From the NCBI RefSeq assembly GCF_050003625.1, contig NC_134401.1:90374852-90438851 (forward strand): a stretch of 64,000 nt of DNA, written 5' to 3'. Below, one piece after another: positions 55,346-64,000 of this stretch. The notes under the pieces are model-generated. The model worked only from the letters and a program-made list of their open reading frames with translations. It was not told the origin of the DNA and searched no databases. The stretch is from Haematobia irritans. Taxonomy: Eukaryota; Arthropoda; Insecta; Diptera; Muscidae. The position numbers were made by a program, and so were the translations under genes. Each line of letters opens with the position of its first letter. The stretch's first letter is position 1.

Positions 55346-56751
55346 TATAATAACACTATTTTACACAAAAAAATACGATTTTTTGAAGATTTGGCTTTTT
55401 CCCTTCCATATTTTTTGAACCACTTAAATTATATACACGATTATTCGTCATCTTAATACCTTTCATTTAAGTACCAACAACGATATAATCGGACATTCCT
55501 AACTCGAGATATAATTTGTTTAGTGAAAAGAGCGAAAAACTAAAAATAACGGGATATTTCAAAAACTGTTCCATAAAAATTTTTTCAACATTTTTTATCG
55601 AATTCAGCAGATCAAAATACATAAGAAAAGTCGACTCTCTTCAAGAGTATATTTTCAGTGTAAACTAGTGTAATTGAAAAAAAATTTGACATTTTTCCGA
55701 CACAAAAAATATTCGCACTAGTTTTTTTATTTTTTTTTTTATATATAAAGTGAAACCACACACACAATGGAAAGTTGTCCAATTATAAGAGGTTAATTTT
55801 AATAAATTAATATAGCAAAAATCTAACGACAATTGTTTACATTGATTCTTTATCCAATTCCAATTCTGCTTATAAGTTAGCATTTAAATGCCTTTACATT
55901 TTTTGTTTACGATAACCCAATTTGGGAACAGATACACGTTTTGTCTTTGTTATTTAACCAAAGACAGTCACAATAATTCACCAAGGCAGTAAAAGACGAA
56001 GAAGCAAAGAAAGAGAAAAGGAAAATAAGCGCAGGGTTCATTAACCCACCAAAAAACGGAACTGAGAAAAGAACAGCATACACACTCTTGCCTTTGGATT
56101 ACCACCAACAAGTATTGGTGACTGTCGAATTAGCACAATGACAAACGAACCGTATACTATATTCGGTCGACTGATCATAATGATAATCGCGTTTTCCTCA
56201 TAGACATCAGTAGTATGAGATTGAATTTATGGAATTTATAAAAAAGAACAAAAAAAGGTAAACAAAAAAGGAATCTTCTTACGTGTGGACAATTTTATAT
56301 ATAAAAAAAAAAAACAATTAAATGTAAAACCATAATCAGTTGGCATATAAATATTATTAGTAATTGGTAAAAAGGCCCGAAAAAGTAAAATAGTCACCAT
56401 ATTCCGACTTTATTTTCGTGCAATTATAATGGACCTACATATTGGAGATGATGCCGAACGGAAGCCAGACTTCAGTAAATATTAGAGTAAAATCGTTTTC
56501 TTTTACTGTACTACATAGCAAAGACGTGAAGGACTAAAAGAAAACTCTGTACCCATTTCTCCAGAACATTTGCAAAAATGTGCAACTCTGGCATCAGCTG
56601 TTTAAACATAATTACAGATATAGAGAGACATACGATAATACAATAATGATACAAAAATTGTTAAAAAAAATAGAACCATGGCTCGATTAAATGAATCGCA
56701 ATAATGAAAATCAAATCAAAAAATGAATCAAGGATACGTCAGTCATACTAC
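55346..56751. other. Non-coding spacer
   Basis: A-rich stretches and no recognised element. The open frame at 55665-55883 is unsupported. Confidence 0.4.
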
Positions 56752-58714
56752 TGTGGTACAGGGTGTAATAAGTTTGTGCATTTGTATGTAACGCCAAGAA
56801 AGAGTAATCATAGACCAACCTTTTAGTATACGGATCGGCTTAGAATTAAATTCTGAGTCGATTTAGCGATGTCCGTCTGTCTGTCTGTCTGTCTGTTGAT
56901 GTATTTTTGTGTGCAAAGTACAGCTCGCAGTTTTAGTCCGATTGTCCTAAAATTTGGTATAGGGTCCTGTTTCGGCTCAAAGACGATCCCTATTGATTTT
57001 GAAAAAAATCGGTTCAGATTTAGATATAGCTGCCATATATATTTTTCACCGATCTGGTCATAATTGGCGTGTATATCAACTGATCATCCTCAAATTCCGT
57101 ACATCCGAATATTTTATGAGTCTCGAAAAACTTGCAAAATATCAGCCAAATCGGTTCAGATTTAGATATAGCTCCCATATATAGCTTTCGCCCGATTTAC
57201 ACTCATTTGCCCACAGAGGTAAATTTTTTGCTCCGATTTAGTTGAAATTTTGCATAGGGAGTAAAATTAGTATTGTTACTATGCGTGCCAAATTTGGTTG
57301 AAATCGGTTCAGATTTGGATATATCTCCCATATGTAGATTTCGCCCGATTTACACTCATATGACCACAGAGGTCAATTTTTAACTCCGATTTAGTTGAAA
57401 TTTTGCACAGGAAGTAAAATTAGCATTGTAGCTATGCGTGCCAAATTTGGTTGACATCGGTTCAGATTTAGATATAGCTCCCATATATATCTTTCGCCCG
57501 ATATGGACTAATACCGTCCCAGAAGCCAGAGTTTTACCCTAATTTGGTTGAAATTTTGCACAGGGAGTAGAATTAGCATTGTACTTATGCGTGCCAAATT
57601 TGGTTGAAATCGGTTCAGATTTAGATATAGCTCCCATATATAGCTTTCGCCCGATTTACACACATATGACCACAGAGGCCAATTTTTTGCTCCGATTTAG
57701 TTGAAATTTTGCACAGGGAGTAGAATTAGCATTGGTGCTATGCGTGCCAAATTTGGTTGAAATCGGTTCAGATTTAGATATAGCTCCCATATATAGCTTT
57801 CGCCCGATTTACACTCATATGACCACAGAGGCCAATTTTTTGCTCCGATTTAGTCGAAATTTTGCACAGGGAGTAGAATTAGCATTGTAGCTATGCGTGC
57901 CAAATTTGGTTGAAATCGGTTCAGATTTAGATATATCTCCCATATGTAGCTTTCGCCCGATTTACACTCATATGACCACAGAGGCCAATTTTTAACTCCG
58001 ATTTAGTTGAAATTTTGCACAGGAAGTAAAATTAGCATTGTAGCTATGCGTGCCAAATTTGGTTGACATCGGTTCAGATTTAGATATAGCTCCCATATAT
58101 ATGTTTTTCTGATTTCGACAAAAATGGTCAAAATACCAACATTTTCCTTGTAAAATCGCCACTGCTTAGTCGAAAAGTTGTAAAAATGACTCTAATTTTC
58201 CTAAACTTCTAATACATATATATCGAGCGATAAATCATAAATAAACTTTTGCGAAGTTTCCTTAAAATTGCTTCAGATTTAAATGTTTCCCATATTTTTT
58301 TTTTAACTAAGGGCGTTTTCGTTTCGGAAAAAAATACGTATTTTCGCTCAAATAATAGTTCCATTCCAAAGCTATTGTTAATTCATAATATTGTGAGGGA
58401 TAGAGGATACAAAATTTATGACAGTGTCCTTTATCTTTGATAATCAATTTCGAGAATGTTGCACCTTTTTTCCCAATCGAAATCGCCATAAAATTGTGTT
58501 CCACCCTAGTGCATTAGCCGACTTTAATTTTGGGTCTATACATTTTGTAGAAGTCTATCAAATTCTGTCCAGATCGAGTGATATTTAAACCTTTATATAT
58601 AGACCCCAATACATTTGACGGATGTGATATGGTATCGAAAATTTAGATCTACAAAGTGGTGCAGGGTATAATATAGTCGGCCCTGCCCGACTTTAGACTT
58701 TTCTTACTTGTTTT
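56752..58714 (+). mobile_element. AAGT-1 element, copy D (chimeric left part)
   Basis: The left ~370 bp (CTGTGGTACAGGGTGTAATA, (TCTG)n, different body) belongs to a divergent subfamily. From about 57140 it has the standard 153-bp units and then the usual right end with hairpin GTCGGCCCTGCCCGAC. A Harbinger-like MITE sits at 58311-58488. Confidence 0.8.
58311..58488 (+). mobile_element. PIF/Harbinger-like MITE, copy 2
   Basis: It runs from GGGCGTTTTCGTTTCGG to CAATCGAAATCGCCA, flanked by TAA (58308-58310 and 58489-58491). It is about 30 bp shorter than copy 1. Copies A, B and C of AAGT-1 lack it at the matching place. Confidence 0.8.
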
Positions 58715-59199
58715 TATTTCTACATATTTTTTTTATTTATTAGATCTCACTTTGTGAATTGTATTTTTATTACATTTAACTTTTCTCTTCATGTGCCTTA
58801 AGCTTTGCAAAATTCAGTAGTATATTTTAAGTAGAGTGAATAATTTTATATTTTTCTCTAGCCGTAAGCAAAAGTTTTTTTCTTTTATTCAGTATTATGA
58901 GATGTAATATAGTTTTATTTGGCCTGTTTCGGCTTTATATATTACGTTGTTGAATAAATAAATAAATAAAAAAAGTCTAAAGCCGAATTTTAAAAAGGCG
59001 ATAAATTGATATTGCTAATAGTCTGTCAGTCCAAAGATGACTTTCAAATTTTGAAATAAACGAAATGTCGACTTGTTCAAATTTCGAAAACTCGACATTT
59101 TAGTAATCGTGAAAGCCGATTTTTTTAAATTTTTAAAACAACAAACATTAATAAAAAAAAAAACTTTTTCAAATTTTGAAAAGTAGACGCTTTAGTAAT
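58715..59199. other. Non-coding; LINE-tail-like end at ~58900-58975
   Basis: GGCCTGTTTCGGCTTTATA followed by GTTGAATAAATAAATAAAT resembles the tails at 62382 and 19967. GTCGAC/TCGAAAA words follow, as at 36640-36830. Confidence 0.45.
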
Positions 59200-59494
59200 C
59201 ATAGCCACCGTGGTACATGCCCGCCTTGCATATAAATCCAGTTTCGACCTAACACCAAAAAGTTTTTCAGCAGTGGATTATCCCCTCTCAGTAATGCTGA
59301 TGACATTTCTGAGTGTTTTAAAGCTTTCTAAGTGGTTACAATGTGGAACGCCGTTCGGACTCGGTTTTAAAAAGGAGGTCTCTTGTCATTGAGATTAACA
59401 TAGAATCGGGCAGCACTCAGTGATTAGAGAGAATTTCGCCACTGTGGTATCACAATGGACTGAATAGTTTAAATGAGCCTGAAATATCGTTAAA
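59200..59494 (+). mobile_element. SINE-A, older copy
   Basis: The head AGCCACCGTGGTACATGCCC lacks about 10 bases of box A. The body is complete (CCGTTCGGACTCGG, GTGGTATCACAATGGACTG). The tail is eroded after GAGCCTGAAATATCG. Confidence 0.82.
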
Positions 59495-59661
59495 ATCGAA
59501 ACCCCGAATTTTCCATTGTTTAGAAAGTCCAAAAACTGATTTTTCTAAAAGTCGAATTGTCAAATGTTGATTTTTCCAAAGTTTGCAAAATTAACTTTTC
59601 CAAATTTCGAAAAGTCGACTTATTGATTCTCATTGCAATTCCTAAGATATGGGAGCCACCG

Positions 59662-59672
59662 TGGTGCAATGG
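59662..59672 (+). promoter_or_regulatory. SINE-A box A (Pol III)
   Basis: TGGTGCAATGG fits the box A consensus TRGYNNARNNG at every position and sits about 11 bases from the SINE start, as in a tRNA gene. Confidence 0.75.
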
Positions 59673-59705
59673 TTAGCATGTCCCCCTTGCATACACAAGG
59701 TCGTG

Positions 59706-59716
59706 GGTTCGATTCC
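59706..59716 (+). promoter_or_regulatory. SINE-A box B (Pol III)
   Basis: GGTTCGATTCC matches the box B consensus GGTTCGANTCC exactly, 33 bases after box A. Confidence 0.85.
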
Positions 59717-60014
59717 TGCTACGACCGAACACCAAAAAAGTTTTTCAGCGGTTGATTATCCCACCTCAGTAATGCTGGTGACATTTCTGAGGGTTTCAAA
59801 GCTTCTCTAAGTGGTTTCACTGGAATGTGGAACGCCGTTCGGACTCGGCTATAAAAAGGAGGTCCCTTGTCGTTGAGCTTAACATGGAATCGGGCAGCAC
59901 TCAGTGATAAGAGAGAAGTTCACCACTGTGGTATCACAATGGACTGAATAGTCTAAGTGAGCCTGATACATCGGGCTGCCACATAACCTAACCTAACCTA
60001 ATTCCTAAGATATG

Positions 60015-61729
60015 AGTGACCCATATTTCCGAAGATGGCGAGCCATATCCTATATAAGAAAAAATCTTTTGCTCAAAATACGTCTTTATTGTAGTTTTAC
60101 GGAGAATGATTCAAAATCCCTATCGCTTCGTTCTAATATGGAGACTTGCCACAAAATCCCAATCCATAATCTAAAAAATGCTCAAGTATTTTCAAGAGCA
60201 TTTATAAAAATTCTATAGCAAAGCTCATTGAACTCTAATTTTTTTATTTTATTTTTTTTCTTATAAAAAAAGTATTAATCAACTATGCTTATTTTTAAAA
60301 ATAAAATAAGAATGATCTTAAAATATTTCTTTTTAATTCTCCCCATGATAAAAAACTTGATTGTTTAAGTATTAACCAATGGTTAAGCGATAATGTCAAT
60401 TAACCAAAATGAAGAATATAGGATGAGTCACATTTACCATAAATTCGATAATGGCAAAACACCAAATGATTCGAAAGAATAAGAAATGCCACTACACTAT
60501 GTTAAATTGTAGATATTTTCGAATGAGTACAAATAAATGTTGATATTCTTTCCCCGCCAAAAAAAGACATATTGATGATAAAACTTAAAAAAAATAAATG
60601 ACACTTGAGTGAAAAAATTTGTAACCATTTTTGGAAATGTGATTCAGTTGTTTTGTTGTTCTATACCCACTTATGGCAGATAGGTAAAGTACTTAACAAC
60701 ACAAACACACGCACACATACGGTAACACCACTCACCCATCTCTAGATTAGGTTAGGGACTAAATATTTTTGTAATGAAGAATAAAAAATAAATAAACGGA
60801 AATTTAAACAAACTGCAGCAGATGAATATTATTACAAAGATTTTCATGATGCCACCAATTTCGTCGAAACAAAAAATTAAACAGAAGGTAAAAATAAACA
60901 AGAGAGATATGAATACCACCATTCAAAGACAATTGAACAAAGAAACGTTTTTTTATTATAGAAAACAAGAATAAAGCAAAAAACAAAAGTTTACGAATTT
61001 AAGTGTCAAACAATTTTGGGGCAGTGATAATGGATGTTGAACTGCCCAAATTTAATCGATTTTTTTTTGTTCAGGGTCATTCTCACATTATAAAAAAATG
61101 CATTGAAATGATTTGTGGTTTTTTTTTATTCAGAGTTTTTTATATCGTTGCAAATTTTAAGTCTCTAAACATATAGTTGCACACATACAATATGTTCAAG
61201 CCATCATTGGACCTGCGTCACTATTTCATATTTGGAAAAATTAACCCAATGATTCAATCCATGTTGTTTCGCAACATTTTGTTTTTTTTTTTTTTCAAGC
61301 ATCAAAAATGTTAGACCCCAAACATTTGCTAATCACGAATTATGATTTTTTCCATTTTGGGAAAGATTTATTCCCATGAATCAATTAGATGTCATATAGC
61401 CATTTATGGACGTTTAAACTGCAATATTGACTCATCAAATAGTCAAAACTAATATATGTATTACAATAATAATTTTGATATTATAGAAACTAATAATGTA
61501 ATTGCTGAAAAATGGTTCAATAGAGAAACACGAAAGGAAGTTACAACAAACAAAATACACACAAAAAAGTCAATTCATCAAATATATCTTTCGAAACTCC
61601 GAATGAAAATCATAGCAAATCCTTTTGTCCGTCCGCAAAACAAGCAATCGATATCGCAGAATGCAGAACGACAACTCAAATACCTGAGTATGACTTAAAA
61701 CAGGAAAAAGATTTTTTTATATACACTTC
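60015..61729. other. Non-coding spacer
   Basis: AT-rich with poly-A/T runs. TTAGGTTAGGG at about 60747 is an isolated tail-like word. Open frames at 60012-60218 and 61456-61698 have no recognised domains. Confidence 0.4.
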
Positions 61730-63310
61730 TTGATAAATCAAAAGTGGTGCTACACCTCAAATTCCATACTTATACTTTGGATGCCCATTTATTTCCAATT
61801 GGCTACTGTGTTCACATTTCTCTCGAGGAGCTGTGCGTCCATTTTTTCCATGCCATATATTAAGGCACCAAACCCATCGGATAGAGAACTAAAAATCTAT
61901 ATTTCACATATATATCTGGATGCTCATATTTTTCCATTTGGTCACAGTGGTCACATTTCTATCGACCATATGTTGGGACCACCCATTTATTTGTATTCAA
62001 ACCCATTTATTTGTATTCATTTTTACCATCGAATATAGGACCTCCACTTTTTATAGGCCATATATTAAATACATTTTGCAATATCCGTTTTTGCCATCGG
62101 ATAGAGAACTAAAAGATCTATCTTTCACATATAAATCTGGATGCTCATATTTTTCCATTTGGTCACAGTGGTTATATTTCTATCGAGGAGCAGTGCCTCC
62201 ATTTTTGTAGACCATATGTTGGGGCATCCAAACCCATTATCGAATATAGGACTAAAGATCTATCTTTCACATATAAATCTGGATAGCCATATTTTTCAAT
62301 TTGACCATAGTGGTCAGATTTTGCAATATCCGTTTTCACCATTGCATAGAGAACTAAAAGATCTTCCTTTCACATATAAATTGGCCTTGTAGGCTTTGGG
62401 TAATATATGAAATAAATAAATAAATAAATAAAATAAATCTGGATGCTCATCTTTTTCCATTCGGACACATTTCTCTCGAAGAGCAGTGCCTCCACTTTTT
62501 ATAGGCCATATATTAAATAGATTTTGCAATATCCGTTTTTACCATCGGGTAGACAACTAAAAGATCTATTTTTCACATATAAATCTGGATGCTCATATTT
62601 TTCTATTTGGTCACATTGGTCACATTTCCATCGAGGAACAGTGCCTCCATTTTTGTAGACCATATGTTGGGGCATCCAAACCCATTATCGAATGTAGGAC
62701 TAAACATCTATCTTTCACATATAAATCTGGATAGCCATCTTTTTCAATTTGACCATAGTGGTCAGATTTTGCAATATCCGTTTTCACCATTGCATAGAGA
62801 ACTAAAAGATCTACCTTTCACATATAAACCTGGATGCTCATCTTTTTCCATTTGGACACATTTCTCTCGAAGAGCAGTGCCTCCACTTTTTATAAGCCAT
62901 ATATTAAATACATTTTGCAATATCCGTTTTCATCATCGGGTAGACAACTAAAAGATCTATTTTTCACATATAAATCTGGATGCTCATATTTTTATATTTA
63001 AACACATTTCTCTCGAAGAGCAGAGCCTCCACTTTTTTTGTAGGCCATATATCCCAAACCCATTTTGATCACATTTTGCAATATCCGTTTGTACCATTGG
63101 ACAGAGGACTACAAGATCTATTTTCAATACATAAATCTGGTTGCATATCCTTTTCCATTTGGCCACAGTAGTTATATTTCTATCGAAGTGGAGTGCCTCT
63201 GCTGTTTCCTTGGTCATATATTGGGACTCCCAAACACAGTTTACAATATCTATTCTTGCAGTCCGATAGAGGACTAAAATATCTATATTTCAAATATAAA
63301 TCTAGATAAC
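61730..63310 (+). repeat. Degenerate satellite with ~390-bp higher-order period
   Basis: The marker CACATATAAATCTGGATG recurs every ~98-163 bp. Monomer spacings of about 147, 149 and 98 repeat as a block of about 390 bp (62135 to 62583 after removing an insertion; 62583 to 62975). Other shared words are GAGCAGTGCCTCCA and TTTTGCAATATCCGTTTT. All open frames here are repeat shadows. Confidence 0.8.
62382..62432 (+). mobile_element. 5'-truncated LINE tail in the satellite
   Basis: TTGGCCTTGTAGGCTTTGGG, TAATATATG, then (AAAT)n, inserted into CACATATAAAT|CTGG of a satellite monomer. The other monomers give the empty site. ATAAAT repeats on both sides. Confidence 0.7.
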
Positions 63311-64000
63311 CATCTTTTTCAGGGCCGTGCAATATCTACTTATCGGATCCGCTTGATTTTAGATCTATCTCACTTAAAGTTGCTGTTGTGAGGCATAGAA
63401 GTTTGTGGAAAAAATACTAAGTATAAAGTACAACGCCTAATGTTGAACGAACCAAAAAGCAAACTAAAAAGATTGCAGCAAAGCACCCCTTATGTAGATG
63501 ACCAAATTTATACGTAAGAACTAACCTTACTTTTGGGTGCTGCAAAAAGCTATCGATTTTGTCAAACGCACTACACCCGCCTATAACAAAAAACACATCC
63601 TCAACTAATGGAATTTAATTAGAAATACTAACTAGACCAATCGAAGTTTAATCTCATTAAATTCCAGAGGGAAAGTTGAAAACAAAAAAAAATATTTCCC
63701 AAAATTTCATTGATTAGTCATTGAGTAAATAAGATGGTTAAAGTCAACAACAAGTTTTTTCTAAGAAGATTGCTTTGTCAAAGAGTCCATGGAGGGCTGT
63801 GTTGTCCATGCCCAGACTACCACTAGTGGATGAAGATCTTAGCATTGAGTCACAACACAACGCACACATAGACATTCCCTTTATAAGAAAGTAAAGCCCA
63901 AGAAATCAACATACAGCAGCATACTTGTACTTCATATGTGGGGAAAGGCTGGCTACTAGTGGGGAGAACCGGTTCTCTCGAAAAAAAATGCTAAAATTTT
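63311..64000. other. Non-coding spacer to window end
   Basis: No gene or element is recognised. The stretch near 63780-63850 is less AT-rich but gives no convincing coding signal. Confidence 0.35.

Larger units (their letters stand above)
59637..60014 (+). mobile_element. SINE-A, full length with 15-bp duplication
   Basis: The 348-bp element (59652-59999) lies between AATTCCTAAGATATG at 59637-59651 and 60000-60014. Parts in order: tRNA-like head, body with GGACTCGGCTATAAAAAGG, the block GTGGTATCACAATGGACTG, the hairpin AGCCTGA-TACA-TCGGGCT (one G.U pair), and ACATAACCTAACCTAACCT. This is the reference copy for the family here. Confidence 0.9.

Noticed and set aside
59652..59725. A tRNA gene
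   Set aside because: The A and B boxes are good but the acceptor stem does not close, and the SINE-A body and tail follow directly.
61730..63277. Series of 60-120 codon frames
   Set aside because: All are shadows of the satellite monomers and shift frame with each repeat.
24108..64000. Upstream zipper exons (N-terminal coding exon)
   Set aside because: I looked by eye for the residues expected before the exon and for GC-richer minus-strand frames and found none. A spliced alignment would be needed to be sure.

Overview
This window is eukaryotic, strongly AT-rich, repeat-dense DNA from a fly, most likely a calyptrate/muscid. The reasons are one exon of insect-type non-muscle myosin II heavy chain and the repeat complement. 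The muscid placement rests on remembered similarity of these repeats to muscid genomes and was not checked by search. Only one host coding segment can be defended: a 216-bp exon of the zipper-type myosin heavy chain on the minus strand (23892-24107), with a consensus acceptor and donor. I found no neighbouring exon, so nearly everything else is probably intron of this gene: at least 23.9 kb downstream of the exon and up to 39.9 kb upstream.

The rest is a layered deposit of mobile elements. Working family names are used in the entries. SINE-A is tRNA-derived and ends in a hairpin plus (TAACC)n. LINE-A is a non-LTR retrotransposon with the same 3' end, so probably its partner. SINE-B is a second tRNA-derived family. 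sat29 is a 29-bp minisatellite built from palindromes. AAGT elements start ACAAGTA plus a hairpin and carry 153-bp internal repeats. AATT, CATATG, CACTG and G are short non-autonomous families with inverted or near-inverted ends. Single elements resemble the pogo, PIF/Harbinger, hAT, piggyBac and mariner superfamilies by end sequence and target-site duplication.

Layout. 0-3 kb: a MITE split by a LINE-A insertion, all within a near-perfect 1,235-bp tandem duplication. 4.6-6.7 kb: sat29 with a pogo-like MITE, partly amplified into a higher-order array. 6.7-17.3 kb: AATT, CACTG and G elements and a Harbinger-like MITE with a reconstructable empty site. 17.4-20.8 kb: a long sat29 array invaded by a possible TRIM element and LINE-like ends. 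22.2-23.1 kb: a nested foldback. 23.9-24.1 kb: the myosin exon. 24.6-30 kb: SINE-A copies, SINE-B, and a piggyBac-like MITE holding a dead mariner. 31.5-33 kb: a five-level nest. 35.8-36.5 kb: a hAT-like element. 37.5-58.7 kb: four AAGT-1 copies, one AAGT-2 copy and three internally deleted Tc1/mariner-type DD36D elements. 59.2-60 kb: two SINE-A copies, one full length with a 15-bp duplication. 61.7-63.3 kb: a degenerate satellite with a ~390-bp higher-order period.

There is no operon-like gene cooperation here. The functional relationships are parasitic: SINE-A probably borrows LINE-A reverse transcriptase through the shared 3' hairpin, and the MITEs probably depend on transposases encoded elsewhere. 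Family assignments rest on end motifs and target-site duplications read by eye; none was verified by alignment or search.
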